Positions 19,001-26,992 of a stretch of DNA of 64,000 nt are shown here, piece after piece. Position numbers and translations under genes: made by a program. Under the pieces are notes generated by a model. The model was not told where the DNA came from. It searched no databases and was given only the letters and a program-made list of their open reading frames with translations. The DNA comes from Coprococcus_C sp934318045 (GTDB taxonomy: Bacteria; Bacillota; Clostridia; Lachnospirales; Lachnospiraceae). The stretch is from contig CAKREY010000014.1 in assembly GCA_934318045.1 (NCBI GenBank), positions 1 through 64,000 on the forward strand. The letters are read 5' to 3'. Within the stretch, counting starts at the first letter, position 1. Each line of letters starts with the position of its first letter.

Positions 19001-19023
19001 TGCTTCGCAGACGGAAGCGGTAA
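13069..19023 (+). CDS. Giant cell-surface protein: beta-helix, Ig-like and repeat domains with sortase-type anchor
   Basis: A 1984-residue secreted, wall-anchored protein. ATG 13069 is chosen because AAGGAG ends at 13061; earlier in-frame starts lack an RBS. The signal peptide (KKKNRIKKG, hydrophobic core, end near VQA-ADT) is clear. Then come a DUF6273-like domain (about 35-320), a beta-rich region, and two homologous modules (about 549-1001 and 1002-1500). Each module has a CHCLCG-type entry, a right-handed beta-helix of GGGVY/ITGN repeats, and an Ig-like domain (QPQEVTVKAGETATF; QPQDATVKAGEKATF). After these lie a bacterial repeat domain (GANGSISPSG), a chitobiase C-terminal-like domain (YYTTDGSAPE), a Pro-Thr-Asp wall-spanning repeat (about 1780-1824) and PLTGD plus a membrane helix and RRRKR. 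Probable adhesin; ligand unknown. Confidence 0.88.
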   Translation: MKKKNRIKKGIAAMLTVVLTFSMTAGIMPGNVLRVQAADTGSKPETVYYATKDELMDGTFAPDENGKAKKIAKLQFGNRKDGTRWLSQKWYILGADSGVQGDNTVLFAAEPMVIGSPFNSDGRDRNYKTESGTYQNGNPTTVSANHYGASELRASMQAMVQSSYSEEETYFTREEKRLLQKTTVTTTDIKNQKDYTTSDELYALKGDVGETVLRAGSRDDKVLAMDPYWQDGNYYSFWLRSASDSGKKPAVNIARMQSQVGYCDQINASYTGTYAIRPAANLNLKEALFASTAETSNGTALDLSKYYYDAMTLRLDGKAKGMDIGTVEYNPAQGLIKAEKGTIGNQYDNPYGGMYWEDSYGDSYYHVSLVVQGGDDANPWCYSEYIEGLEYVDVDDIQKELTEKNITTEPVDLSKCKIWLETTGWYYKLTYAVEATETTEDLETKISKLNVWDIDAPVAGEALDTSCEIYTSGLTTRNPVVTWTPNHTTAEYDTAYTTSVTLEAKKHYIFTDSVFNNANISKKKAKVTKNPDGTLTLTYTFPKTASNTPAEPEHTHCLCGRETADEGGTSHTHQTETWTGISSLDEIKAAGKYYLKSDVKLKDTWNMNIAGGVSLCLNGHSITGANGKSVIKNTQDLLITDCHSGSGVGTITHKSGETGRGIENNKGTFVLYNSCITGNTVSGKEEGGGIKNTGIVHLFGEATIKDNEAVAGGGVCNGGFDVQNEFYMHDDSSITGNTATERNGGGVYTYNGMFSMENNAAITGNTAQSLGGGVYYSGLGSFKMNGGSITGNKSFAGVPYGGGFFANGPKPVELSGKVIITDNTYGTNGKPGNYHQESDYIILASGLVEGSKIGIGINLQQIPTEGNPIILTDAGSNPAYFQADSEIYEIITSENAAALAKKKKVVAPMITTQPQEVTVKAGETATFTVVAAGTDLTYQWQIDRQDQKGFVDIEGATGASYTTGKTDETCSGFRYRCTISNSAGNVKTYAAKLTVEAVEQPPAEPEHRHCLCGQETAEANVSHNHSTATDWTGISSLDEIRTGGNYYLKNDINLTDAWEMNVDGFVFLCLNGHTITGADGKDVIVNKQSLLITDCHSGSEVGKITHKPGETGRGILNEESAFLAMYNGCITGNTAATDNGGGVWNKSKFMMLGGSITGNSATKNAEYNGYGGGVYNYGYGTDVTCKIEGNAVISNNSASNGGGICNFNILLIDGRATVKDNNAVNGGGVWNGGSPEDTRVTMSGDSSITGNTATYGGGGVYTCEGYFGMEGNARIARNSVSDGSGGGVFHSGNRFSMDGGSITENTGGGIFVNSRNEVRLRGKVTITGNKATTGSSTKDANYHQESNHVIEADELAEGSMIGIEVSYERYPGTKPTIMTNQGCKPEYFSSDSKNCAIVLYENAVALSEIKSPEISSQPQDATVKAGEKATFTVEAIGTDLTYQWQIDRNDGTGFVNIEGATSASYTTGEVDATCNGFTYRCVIRNSRDFVTTFEAKLTVEDITPPPAKTYEIIATAGANGSISPSGMVAVTEGENQTFTITAAEGYEIDSLKVDGATVTVASSYTFEHVTAAHTIDVTFQAISSEKDKLTSITAPAGITVANNTAYADMNLPAQVNIVTEKNTVSQAAVTWDTSTPASGSYDPAVLTEQTVTLNGTVTCPEELDANGVALTTRITITISAAGIAGAPEVSVAEGSYTENQTVTLTSTTEGAKIYYTTDGSAPEVVNGTPAGTTKEYNGPISITGTQGQEVKTTVRAIAIKSGMQNSEEKTFTYTIAIPNPTPTPDPDPTPTPDPDPTPTPDPDPTPDPTPTPDPTPTPDPTPMPAPQYSIIEGANSTWTQSTDGSLVIRGDGDAAKFVNVKVDGVIVDQSNYTVTAGSTVVTFKPDYLKTLTVGSHTFEMIWTDGTAGTNFTVAHPAPDTSVNTESKPAQVTDNKNNVTEAKEKEEAPAADGPLTGDSADVVLWATLLLASLAGLAGMLRRRKR
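14714..17560 (+). repeat. Internal duplication in surface protein gene
   Basis: Two consecutive modules, about 14714-16072 and 16073-17560, share obvious similarity at DNA and protein level. Both open with CCGGCAGAACCGGAGCATA, encode a beta-helix and end in an Ig-like domain. The second has extra beta-helix coils. Gene-internal duplication explains the protein's size. Confidence 0.85.
18409..18540 (+). repeat. Pro-Thr-Asp-Pro coding tandem repeat
   Basis: Tandem copies of CCGACACCAACACCGGAC-like units encode PTPDPDPTP repeats, a wall-spanning stalk before the C-terminal domain. It is a likely site of slippage and length variation. Confidence 0.9.
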
Positions 19024-19067
19024 TTGTCGGAACCTGAAGAAATAAAATAGAATTTCGACTTGAGGGC

Positions 19068-19102
19068 AGGCACGCAGATTAGTGATCTGTGTGCCTGTTT
19101 TT
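19068..19102 (+). terminator. Rho-independent terminator after surface protein gene
   Basis: AGGCACGCAGAT pairs with ATCTGTGTGCCT (one G-U), followed by GTTTTTT. Confidence 0.92.
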
Positions 19103-19205
19103 TATAGCGCATATGTGTGAAACCATGTGTGTTTTGTCGGAAAATCTATGGTACATGCCTTGCTGCGGGATTAAAAGGACAGGCATGCAAAAAGGGGGAA
19201 GAAAA

Positions 19206-21023
19206 ATGAGGAAGGACTTCGTTTTTCAAAAAATAAAAAATACGAAGACGATGACCATCGCGGTTTGTGGTGTGGTTATTGCGGCTTTGGTGCTGGAGTT
19301 CATTATATTGTATCTGGTGAATCTGCGGGATTTTAAAAGAACGTCCCAGATGCTTTTGATCCAGACGATGGAAGTACTTGAGAAGAATGAAACCCGTGAG
19401 TTGGAAATGATGGAATCCATGAAGGAGGATTACAAAGTCCGGGTCAATGCGGTTGCCTATATCCTCGAAGCGAAGCCACAGGTCGAAACCGATCTGGATG
19501 AACTGAAAAAGATTGCAGCATTTATGTCTGTGGATGAGATCCATCTGCTAGACGAAAAAGGTGTTATTTTCGGAGGAACAAATCCGGAATACTATGGCTA
19601 CAGTTTCGATTCGGGCGAACAGATGGGGTATTTTAAGCCCATGCTTCAGGATAAAAATTTGACGATGTGTCAGGATGTCACGCCGAACACAGCCGAGGGA
19701 CGCAGTATGATGTATGCAATTACCTGGAATGCTTTCGGCACGGAGATGATTCAGGTCGGCATAGAGCCAAAACGTCTGCTGAAGGAGATAAATCAGAACG
19801 AGATAGCGACTGTGGTTGCCGGTATGCCTATGTATGCCGGAGTAAATATATACGTGGCAGACAGAAAAACCGGAGAAATCCTTGGAAGCACGCAAAGCGC
19901 GGCGACAGGAAAAACACTGGAGAATTTAGGAATCGACGGGGATGACATATATGCGGATTCTGATGACGTGACCATCCGTTACAGAAACATAGACGGTGTT
20001 CCGAACAGATGCTCATTTAAGCAGGAAGAAGACTATATCATAGGTGTTACGTGCAGCCTGATGGCAAATGTAAAGACCGATATTGTCATGATTGTGCTTA
20101 TGGCGGTGTACATTGCCATTGCCGCAGGTGCGCTTTTGCGTATGTTCTCGAAGCTTGACCGTGTGAAACGCAGTGTGTATGTGGATGAACTGACGGGATG
20201 CTTTAACCGGAATGCATTTCAGGAGAATGTGGAAGGAGACTGGAAAGAGCCGGATATGGTATACATATCCATGGATGTAAACGGTTTGAAAAAAGTAAAT
20301 GATACGTATGGACATGCGGCTGGCGATGAGCTGCTCCAGGGTGCTGCCGATTGCATGAGGAAGAGCTTTCATGGGTATGGAGAAGTATATCGGTTTGGCG
20401 GTGATGAGTTTGCAGCGGTTGTATTTGCAGACAACAGAAGACTTGGAAAGATTCTGGAAGATTTTAAGGAACGTATGAATGAATGGTCCGGAACGAAGGT
20501 TTCTGTTTTGTCGGTGTCTTATGGCTATGCGGAAAAATGTGAGCGGCAGTGGGAGAGTTTCGAGGCGCTTGCCGAGCTGGCAGATGAGAGGATGTATGCA
20601 TGCAAGGCAGAACATTACAGCAGAAAAGGCGAGGACAGGCGGAAGCTGTGGGCTGCGCACAATGCGCTTACAAAGCTGTATACGAAAGCACTCATGGTAA
20701 ATCTCACACAGGATTCTTACCAGATTATAAGTATTGATAAAGAGAACTTAAAGCAGGATGCACTCGCGGCAAATCATTCGGACTGGCTTATGAGATTTGC
20801 AAATTCGGACGAAATACATCCTGACGACCGGCAGGCATTTTTGCAAAAAACTTCGATTGAAAATCTGAAAAGAAATATCGATGGTTCCGGAAAACCCTAT
20901 AGCATTGTATATCGGAAGAAATATGGGGATACATATAAAAAAACAGTTATGGAGATTGTTGCGGCAGACGAGTATACCGATGACAACCAGGTATGTTATC
21001 TATGTGTACGGTGCCTTGAGTGA
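19206..21023 (+). CDS. Membrane diguanylate cyclase (GGDEF) with extracellular sensor and C-terminal PAS-like domain
   Basis: A 605-residue protein expected to make cyclic di-GMP. ATG 19206 follows AAGGGGG; a longer frame upstream has no RBS and overlaps the previous terminator. It has one N-terminal membrane helix (MTIAVCGVVIAALVLEFIILYLV), an extracytoplasmic sensor of about 250 residues (dCACHE-like by layout), and a second helix (IVMIVLMAVYIAIAAGALL). The GGDEF domain has YVDELTGCFNRNAF, VNGLKKVNDTYGHAAGDELL and an intact active-site motif YRFGGDEFAAVV. The C-terminal about 130 residues resemble a PAS fold. No RxxD inhibition site was located with confidence. Ligand unknown. Confidence 0.9.
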   Translation: MRKDFVFQKIKNTKTMTIAVCGVVIAALVLEFIILYLVNLRDFKRTSQMLLIQTMEVLEKNETRELEMMESMKEDYKVRVNAVAYILEAKPQVETDLDELKKIAAFMSVDEIHLLDEKGVIFGGTNPEYYGYSFDSGEQMGYFKPMLQDKNLTMCQDVTPNTAEGRSMMYAITWNAFGTEMIQVGIEPKRLLKEINQNEIATVVAGMPMYAGVNIYVADRKTGEILGSTQSAATGKTLENLGIDGDDIYADSDDVTIRYRNIDGVPNRCSFKQEEDYIIGVTCSLMANVKTDIVMIVLMAVYIAIAAGALLRMFSKLDRVKRSVYVDELTGCFNRNAFQENVEGDWKEPDMVYISMDVNGLKKVNDTYGHAAGDELLQGAADCMRKSFHGYGEVYRFGGDEFAAVVFADNRRLGKILEDFKERMNEWSGTKVSVLSVSYGYAEKCERQWESFEALAELADERMYACKAEHYSRKGEDRRKLWAAHNALTKLYTKALMVNLTQDSYQIISIDKENLKQDALAANHSDWLMRFANSDEIHPDDRQAFLQKTSIENLKRNIDGSGKPYSIVYRKKYGDTYKKTVMEIVAADEYTDDNQVCYLCVRCLE

Positions 21024-21135
21024 TCGCAGTTATGTATGATACGCAATGAGAAAGGAAGTTGTATCAATGCTATCCTTTTTCAAAATACAAAATCACACGC
21101 CCGCTTTGCGAGAAAAAGTAAATAAGTGAATCACT

Positions 21136-22239
21136 TTAATACAATTTCTCGGTTTCGCAGATCGTGCCGCCGCCGACTACGACATCACCATCATATAAGA
21201 CAACTGCCTGTCCCCTGGTGATCGCGCGCTGCGGTTCATCGAAGATGACTTCGATTCTTCCATCGGGAAGTGGATACACCGTCGCCGGTGCTTCCGTGTG
21301 ACGATAGCGAACCTTCGCAGTGACGCGGATTGGCGTGTCGATTTGGCTGATGGAGATGAGGTTTACATCATCTGCGACGAGACGCTTCGAGAAGAGATCT
21401 TCATTCCGCCCAAGGACGACCTGGTTTTTCTCTATATCGACATCCATGACATACATCGGCTCCTTCAAAGCAAGCCCGAGCCCTTTGCGCTGCCCGATCG
21501 TGTAACGGATGATACCTTTGTGGCGGCCTAAGACATTGCCTTGGACATCGACAAAATCCCCTTCCGGGTAAGTCTTGCACGCATGCTGTTCGATGAACTT
21601 CGCATAATTTCCGTCCGGCACAAAACAGATATCCTGGCTGTCGTGTTTTTTCGCATTCACAAAGCCGTGTGCTTCGGCGATGGCACGCGTCTCACTCTTC
21701 GGCATGCCGCCGAGCGGAAACTGTGTGTGTGCAAGCTGATCTTGTGTCAGAGAATACAACACATAGCTCTGGTCTTTTGTCGGGTCAATCGCTTTTTTCA
21801 GAAGATAACGTCCGGTCTTCGCATCCTGTGTAATCTGTGCATAATGTCCGGTGACAACATAGTCAAGCCCGAGCTCCTGTGCGCGCTTGTAGAGATATTC
21901 AAATTTCAGATACCGGTTGCAATCGATGCATGGGTTCGGTGTGATGCCGCATTCGTAGCAGTGCACAAACTTGTCCATGACACATTCCTGGAAATGCTCC
22001 TTGAAGTTCATGACATAGTAATCCATCCCGAGGGAGCGTGCAACCGCGCGGGCATCTTCCACGTCATCCAGGGAACAGCAGGTGTGTTCTTTGTTGATGA
22101 CGATATCGTCGTTTTGATATAATTTCATCGTGGCACCGATGCATTCGTAGCCCTGCTCCTTCATCAGGAAGGCTGCCACGCTGCTGTCGACGCCGCCGCT
22201 CATAGCAATCAATGCTTTTTTGTTTGTTGTTTCGTTCAT
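21136..22239 (-). CDS. mnmA: tRNA 2-thiouridylase MnmA
   Basis: Transfers sulfur to C2 of uridine-34 in tRNA for Lys, Glu and Gln in the cytoplasm. It has 367 residues, the normal length. It shows the PP-loop AMSGGVDSSVAAFLM, the first catalytic Cys in CGITPNPCIDCNRYLKF, the second in HDSQDICFVPDGNY, and YTIGQRKGLGLA. The C-terminal beta-barrel is complete (PQRAITRGQAVVLYDGD). It is transcribed leftward, divergent from cysE. No IscS-type cysteine desulfurase gene is adjacent in the window. Confidence 0.97.
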   Translation of the reverse strand: MNETTNKKALIAMSGGVDSSVAAFLMKEQGYECIGATMKLYQNDDIVINKEHTCCSLDDVEDARAVARSLGMDYYVMNFKEHFQECVMDKFVHCYECGITPNPCIDCNRYLKFEYLYKRAQELGLDYVVTGHYAQITQDAKTGRYLLKKAIDPTKDQSYVLYSLTQDQLAHTQFPLGGMPKSETRAIAEAHGFVNAKKHDSQDICFVPDGNYAKFIEQHACKTYPEGDFVDVQGNVLGRHKGIIRYTIGQRKGLGLALKEPMYVMDVDIEKNQVVLGRNEDLFSKRLVADDVNLISISQIDTPIRVTAKVRYRHTEAPATVYPLPDGRIEVIFDEPQRAITRGQAVVLYDGDVVVGGGTICETEKLY

Positions 22240-22300
22240 GATCGGTTCCCAGCTTTCTTTTTTTACTGATAACTTTTATCTGATCGTTTTCGAAAATCCC

Positions 22301-22330
22301 TTGGACTTTTTCCGGTTGTAATAGTATAGT
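22301..22330 (+). promoter_or_regulatory. Possible promoter upstream of cysE
   Basis: TTGGAC at 22301-22306 and TATAGT at 22325-22330 are 18 bases apart, giving a leader of about 125 bases. A second -10-like TATAAT lies near 22389. Either could serve cysE. Confidence 0.45.
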
Positions 22331-22461
22331 ATAGATATTGAAAATCATAAATAATATTGCACATCCGGGCAATTCATTCATATCATACTATAATATGATT
22401 GAAGTGTCAAAAGCAATGAAACAAACGAAACAAACCCAAAAATTCATATTGGAGGCTGATT

Positions 22462-23358
22462 ATGGAAACAATTGTAAATAAGACGATTCTGGAGGCAACT
22501 GCCCGCCTGAAGGAAAACTACGAGGCACAGAAGATTTTTGATATGTCGCTCGGCGACTGCGTGCCGGATCGGGATGCCGTCATCTCCATCATTGAAGGGT
22601 TGCGAACGGTCACATTTCCGGGATTTTTTGGTTCCGAGAATATGGCATATGTATCGAAGGATAATTTTGCGGGAAGCACGCTTGCAATCCTGTATGAAAA
22701 GTTGTTCAAGCAGATTCGTGTGGCGCTTAAGTTCGACAACAAGAATCTTGTGGATGCGGAGATCCGCGCGAGGGCAGAGGAGTATACATCAACATTTATC
22801 GCGAAGATTCCCGAGATTCAGGCAATGATTTTAAAAGATGTGGATGCCGAGTTTAACGGTGACCCGGCGGCGAAAGATCATCAGGATATCATTCTTTCTT
22901 ATCCGGGACTTTTTACAATCTTTGTATATCGGTATGCACATGTTCTGTATGAATTAAATGTGCCATATATCCCGCGTATTATGACGGAATATGCACATGG
23001 TCTGACTGGCATCGACATCAATCCGGGCGCGACGATCGGGGAATATTTCTGCATCGATCATGGTACCGGAATCGTCATCGGCGAGACAACGACGATCGGC
23101 GATCATGTGAAGATTTATCAGGGTGTGACACTCGGTGCGCTTTCTACACGCAAGGGACAGCTGCTTTCCGGTGTGAAACGTCATCCGACAATCGAGAATA
23201 ATGTTGTGATTTATGCGAATACTACTATCTTAGGTGGCGAAACTGTGATCGGTGAGAATTCTGTCGTAGCCGGAAACTCTTTTGTCACAACATCCATCCC
23301 GGCGAACACGAAGGTCGCTTCCATGCAGCCGGAACTGGAAATAAAAGAGCAAAAGTAG
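22462..23358 (+). CDS. cysE: Serine O-acetyltransferase
   Basis: Acetylates L-serine with acetyl-CoA for cysteine synthesis. It has 298 residues, including a longer N-terminal helical domain than the short Bacillus form. The left-handed beta-helix shows hexapeptide repeats: HGLTGIDINPGATIGEYF, IDHGTGIVIGETTTIGDHVK, IYQGVTLGALS and NNVVIYANTTILGGETVIG. The catalytic His-Asp region IDHGTG is present. ATG 22462 follows TTGGAGG. No cysK is adjacent. The next gene starts 11 bases after its stop, so they may be cotranscribed. Confidence 0.95.
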   Translation: METIVNKTILEATARLKENYEAQKIFDMSLGDCVPDRDAVISIIEGLRTVTFPGFFGSENMAYVSKDNFAGSTLAILYEKLFKQIRVALKFDNKNLVDAEIRARAEEYTSTFIAKIPEIQAMILKDVDAEFNGDPAAKDHQDIILSYPGLFTIFVYRYAHVLYELNVPYIPRIMTEYAHGLTGIDINPGATIGEYFCIDHGTGIVIGETTTIGDHVKIYQGVTLGALSTRKGQLLSGVKRHPTIENNVVIYANTTILGGETVIGENSVVAGNSFVTTSIPANTKVASMQPELEIKEQK

Positions 23359-23369
23359 GGATTCGATTT

Positions 23370-23990
23370 ATGCAGACCAAAGATCATCTTGCCTTAGGGC
23401 GTTATCTTGCACATGCATTTGCAATAGAAGAACCGGTAAAAAAATACGCGTTTGTGATCGGAAATATCATGCCGGATGTCAACAAATGTTCTTACATCCA
23501 CGGATATTTCTGGTTGCTGCACGCACATAGACGACAAAAAAATGCGGGACCTTTGTCTGCAAATGACCACCGGCGTATGCTGATCGGTGGGCATACAGCG
23601 GAGGGGTCCTGCTTTTTTGTAAACCGGATGTACCGTGTGCTGCGGAACCGGAAAAAACTGTCAGTACTTGATTATTACCGGCTTGGGAAAGCGATACATT
23701 ATCTGGCGGATCGCTTTACTTACCCACATACAATGCGGTATATGGATGGATTTTTCGCCCATATCCGGTATGAAAAGCGGCTGCATATCTGTATGCGGGC
23801 GATGTTGCGCGCGCTTCCAAATGTCCGGGAAACAGTCGCTTCGTGCTTTGCAAAAACAAGTTTCCGCAGTGTGTACCGGGCATACCGAACCACCGCTTCC
23901 GAAATAGGAAATGTTTCTCACGACTGCTTCTATATAGTGGCAGTTTCTATTGCTTATTTGGAGAATATCATATATAATGTAGAAAAATAA
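23370..23990 (+). CDS. Zinc-dependent phospholipase C-like protein
   Basis: A 206-residue protein resembling the zinc-dependent phospholipase C / S1-P1 nuclease-like family found in many Clostridia. Likely metal-binding residues are HLALGRYLAH near the N-terminus, IGNIMPDVNK, and LGKAIHYLADRFTYPH. No signal peptide is evident, so it may be intracellular. It begins 11 bases after cysE. Substrate unknown; the name reflects the fold, not a shown activity. Confidence 0.75.
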   Translation: MQTKDHLALGRYLAHAFAIEEPVKKYAFVIGNIMPDVNKCSYIHGYFWLLHAHRRQKNAGPLSANDHRRMLIGGHTAEGSCFFVNRMYRVLRNRKKLSVLDYYRLGKAIHYLADRFTYPHTMRYMDGFFAHIRYEKRLHICMRAMLRALPNVRETVASCFAKTSFRSVYRAYRTTASEIGNVSHDCFYIVAVSIAYLENIIYNVEK

Positions 23991-24131
23991 GACACAAAAA
24001 GGTAAAAATTCTGACATATATACACAAAGATATGAAACATTTTGGCGTGTGAAGGGAACCCGACAGCGGAGACTGGATGATATATGGAAACCATAGCCGG
24101 GATGCAGAGGATACAGGGGAGGTGTGTATGG

Positions 24132-25784
24132 ATGGATAAATCGGAATTTGAATCGCGTTATTTTGACCTGGTTGCAGATGCACCGGGCAAGACTTTTTTA
24201 TTTTATGGCAATATGACAAAGGATGTGATGCGCTGGTCGAAATCAGCGGTTGAGTATTTTGGATTACCGGGAGAGATTTTTGCCGATTCTGTCCGGGAGT
24301 GGATCAGCCGGATTCATCCCGACGATGTAGAGGAATATGTGGAAGATCTCGAAAGACTGCTCCATGGCGTCACACCGTATCATAACTGTGAATATCGCAT
24401 AAAGAATGCAAAGGGCGAATATGTATGGGTAAACTGTCGTGGATACATGACCTATACAGAGGATGGAAAGCCATTCTGGTTTGGCGGTATCGTCACGAAC
24501 ATGGGACGCCAGACGAAGATTGATCCGGTGACAAATCTGTGGACCGTGAATCAGTTCCGCGGTGAGTTAAACCGTCTGTTAGATGCACATGCGCATGGCG
24601 GAATCCTGATGATTGGACTTGAGAATTTCAAGCGGATCAACGCAGAGTATAGTTATGCAGTTGGCGACAAAGTGCTTGCACAGATCGGTGAAAAGCTGTA
24701 TGAAGGACTGCGGCACAACTGCCATCTGTTCCGCATGGATGGTGCGAATTTTGCAGTTATCATGCAGGATGCCGGCGTGGAACGTGTAGTAGAGTACAAA
24801 AATTATATTCAGAAATTTATGAAAAATCTTGTCGTGTCCGGACAACCGATGCATCTGCGCGCAAGAACCGCGGCTGCATTTTTTCCGGAGGATGGAGAGT
24901 TCTTAGACCAGATACAGAGCAATTTGTTTTATGCACTTGATCATGCCAAGCTTACGAACAGCGAGGATGTCGTCTTTTATACGCAGGAGCTTTTCGCACA
25001 GAAGAAGCGCATGACAAGACTGCAGGATTCCATCCGTGAATGTGCTGAGGATGGCTGCAAAGGTTTCCGCATCGTGATGCAGCCAATCGTGGATACAAAG
25101 ACCGAGGTGTGTGATGCAGCAGAGGTGCTGCTCCGGTTTACACATCCGGAGTTCGGCGTAGTCAGTCCGGCAGATTTTATTCCGATTTTGGAAAGCTCGA
25201 AGGATATAATAAAGGTTGGAAAATGGGTGATTGACCAGTCGCTGCAGACACTCGCTGCATGGCGGGAACAGATCGGGCATATGCCACTGAAACGGCTGCA
25301 TATCAACGTCTCCTACATACAGTTCAAGGATCTTTCGCTCGTCGATTATGTCGTGGAACGGTTGGATGCATACAAGCTGCCACCTGATGCCATCATGCTG
25401 GAACTTACCGAGAGCTGCCGCGTAGAACATACGACGTTTCTATCAGACATACTTCAGAGATTCAAGGATGCAGGTGTCTTAATCGCACTTGATGATTTCG
25501 GAACCGGATATGCATCCCTCACGGTACTCAAGGATATCCCGGCGGATATGGTCAAGCTCGATCATACGATGACGCGGAGTATCACAGAGAAGCCGAAGGA
25601 CAAAGCGCTGATTGAATTTATCGTCACGTATTGCAGAAAAGTGGGAATTGATGTATGCGCGGAAGGCGTAGAAAAAATCGAAGCGTTGATGATCATGCGG
25701 AACGTCGATGTCGAGTGCATTCAGGGCTACTACTATGACAAGCCGCTCGAACTCGATGCATTCTACCGGAAATATGTGAAATAA
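24132..25784 (+). CDS. PAS-GGDEF-EAL protein, probable cyclic di-GMP phosphodiesterase
   Basis: A 550-residue soluble protein. ATG 24132 has GGGGAGG at 24116-24122, so an upstream ATG (24084) is rejected. Residues 20-135 are a PAS domain (WSKSAVEYFGLPGEIF, CEYRIKNAKGEYVWVNCRGY). The middle GGDEF domain is degenerate: the motif reads MDGANF, so cyclase activity is unlikely. The EAL domain starts EVLLRF (EVL instead of EAL) but keeps the expected catalytic residues in LHINVSY, LELTES, LDDFGTGYASL, MVKLDHT, CAEGVE and IQGYYYDKPL, so cyclic di-GMP hydrolysis is plausible. With the cyclase at 19206 the region contains both synthesis and breakdown. Confidence 0.9.
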   Translation: MDKSEFESRYFDLVADAPGKTFLFYGNMTKDVMRWSKSAVEYFGLPGEIFADSVREWISRIHPDDVEEYVEDLERLLHGVTPYHNCEYRIKNAKGEYVWVNCRGYMTYTEDGKPFWFGGIVTNMGRQTKIDPVTNLWTVNQFRGELNRLLDAHAHGGILMIGLENFKRINAEYSYAVGDKVLAQIGEKLYEGLRHNCHLFRMDGANFAVIMQDAGVERVVEYKNYIQKFMKNLVVSGQPMHLRARTAAAFFPEDGEFLDQIQSNLFYALDHAKLTNSEDVVFYTQELFAQKKRMTRLQDSIRECAEDGCKGFRIVMQPIVDTKTEVCDAAEVLLRFTHPEFGVVSPADFIPILESSKDIIKVGKWVIDQSLQTLAAWREQIGHMPLKRLHINVSYIQFKDLSLVDYVVERLDAYKLPPDAIMLELTESCRVEHTTFLSDILQRFKDAGVLIALDDFGTGYASLTVLKDIPADMVKLDHTMTRSITEKPKDKALIEFIVTYCRKVGIDVCAEGVEKIEALMIMRNVDVECIQGYYYDKPLELDAFYRKYVK

Positions 25785-26074
25785 ACAATACGGAAATTGT
25801 GAAAGATAATTATACAAAGAGATGCACTACAAATATGTTTCTACGCAGACGCGCTCTCGCTCGGTTCAGCACGTAGCGGTACTAAATTCGCGCTTCGCAC
25901 TCATTAAGTACCGACGTGCTTCAACGGTCTGCTTTAGAAATATATTTGTGGTGCATCTTAATTTACGCTGAGAATTTCACAATTTCCTTCAGGTACTGCC
26001 TTGGATGTAAGGAATTTGTCAGTATTCTACAGCGTGCTTCGTTTCACTTATGTATATGCAAATTCCGTTAACCG
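25785..26074. other. Intergenic region containing a long palindromic element
   Basis: The 290 bases between the convergent EAL gene and the DUF285-type gene hold no ORF that I believe in. Most of it is the nested inverted repeat listed separately (25792-25987). The rest is A/T-rich, with CCGTTAACCGTTAAC near 26068, a motif also partly present before the ABC transporter at 28274. Confidence 0.7.
25792..25987. repeat. 196-bp nested inverted repeat (MITE-like or structured RNA)
   Basis: Three nested arm pairs are visible: GGAAATTGTGAAA (25792-25804) with TTTCACAATTTCC (25975-25987); a 23-base arm from GATGCACTACAAATATG (25821-25843) with its near-complement ending TTTGTGGTGCATC (25935-25957); and inner arms GCAGAC / GGTCTGC and GCACGT..CGGTACT / AGTACCGACGTGC. 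The whole could fold as one long hairpin. No transposase is adjacent. Confidence 0.7.
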
Positions 26075-26875
26075 TTAACTAAGGCGAGATTTTACATAGT
26101 TGAAATCCTGGCAATATTGCTTGTCAATTTTTCCTTCTCCGAACATGCAGTCTGTGAACATATCGTTTGTGTTGGTTCCCGGAGAAATGACGAAACCGGA
26201 ACCAAAATCAGCTTTTCCAAGGAACACACTCTCGTAGAACATGTGATCCATGTTTGTCACCTGCGCAGTCAGAAAACACTCTGGGAACGTGAGACCATCC
26301 GGAATCCGGCATTCGGAGAACATATATTCCATATTTGTGACATGCGTGGTATCAAAAATCTTGCCGAAATCGAATGCCTCCGATACGGAACTCTGGTAGA
26401 ACATGTAACGCATATCTTCCACTTCTTTTGTGTGGAAATGGTTGCCGAGCGAAAAGCCTTTTGGCATGACGCAGCCGGCAAACATCAGGTTCATATCCTT
26501 GATGCCGCGCGTGTTAAAAAGTCCGCCAATCTGGAAGCCTTCCGGCAGTGTCACCCAGGAGAACATGCCACAGCAACTGCTTGCATTGATCGGAACTTCT
26601 AAGCGTCCGCCCTTGAATTCACGGTAGTTAAATTTCAGAATCTTTTTTCCGTTCCAGTTTTTCGTAGGCATAAAACAAGTTGGATTGTAGAGAACCCAGT
26701 GTTTATCGCCGGTACCCTCTAAAAACCATTTGTAATTTGGCACGCCAATCCGGTTCTGGAACCACATCCGTTCCGAATCGTCGTTGACATCGATAAAATA
26801 GGAATTCCCTTCATATATAAAATGCTCTCTTCCAAATATCTTCTGACGTTCAATCTCTTCGTGTGATGCAAGCAT
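26075..26875 (-). CDS. DUF285/BspA-like repeat protein
   Basis: A 266-residue protein with repeated segments built around MxxMF: IKDMNLMFAGC, VEDMRYMFYQSSV, VTNMEYMFSECRI, VTNMDHMFYESVF and TNDMFTDCMF. These match the DUF285 (BspA-like) repeat common in surface proteins of gut Firmicutes and mycoplasmas. No signal peptide is visible and no anchor is present, so it may be cytoplasmic or exported by another route. The start ATG is preceded by GGGGG. Monocistronic, with about 120 bases before the next reverse gene. Role unknown. Confidence 0.75.
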   Translation of the reverse strand: MLASHEEIERQKIFGREHFIYEGNSYFIDVNDDSERMWFQNRIGVPNYKWFLEGTGDKHWVLYNPTCFMPTKNWNGKKILKFNYREFKGGRLEVPINASSCCGMFSWVTLPEGFQIGGLFNTRGIKDMNLMFAGCVMPKGFSLGNHFHTKEVEDMRYMFYQSSVSEAFDFGKIFDTTHVTNMEYMFSECRIPDGLTFPECFLTAQVTNMDHMFYESVFLGKADFGSGFVISPGTNTNDMFTDCMFGEGKIDKQYCQDFNYVKSRLS

Positions 26876-26992
26876 AAAAGTACCCCCTGTCGCAAATCAA
26901 TCAGTAAAAAATGCATGATTATTTGCATATTTTGCACAATAGTCTGAATTGATTATAGCGGATACAGGGGGTAGTTGCAACGACAAAATCAA

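Noticed and set aside
19089..19205. Longer start for the diguanylate cyclase
   Set aside because: It overlaps the preceding terminator hairpin and has no RBS; ATG 19206 has AAGGGGG.
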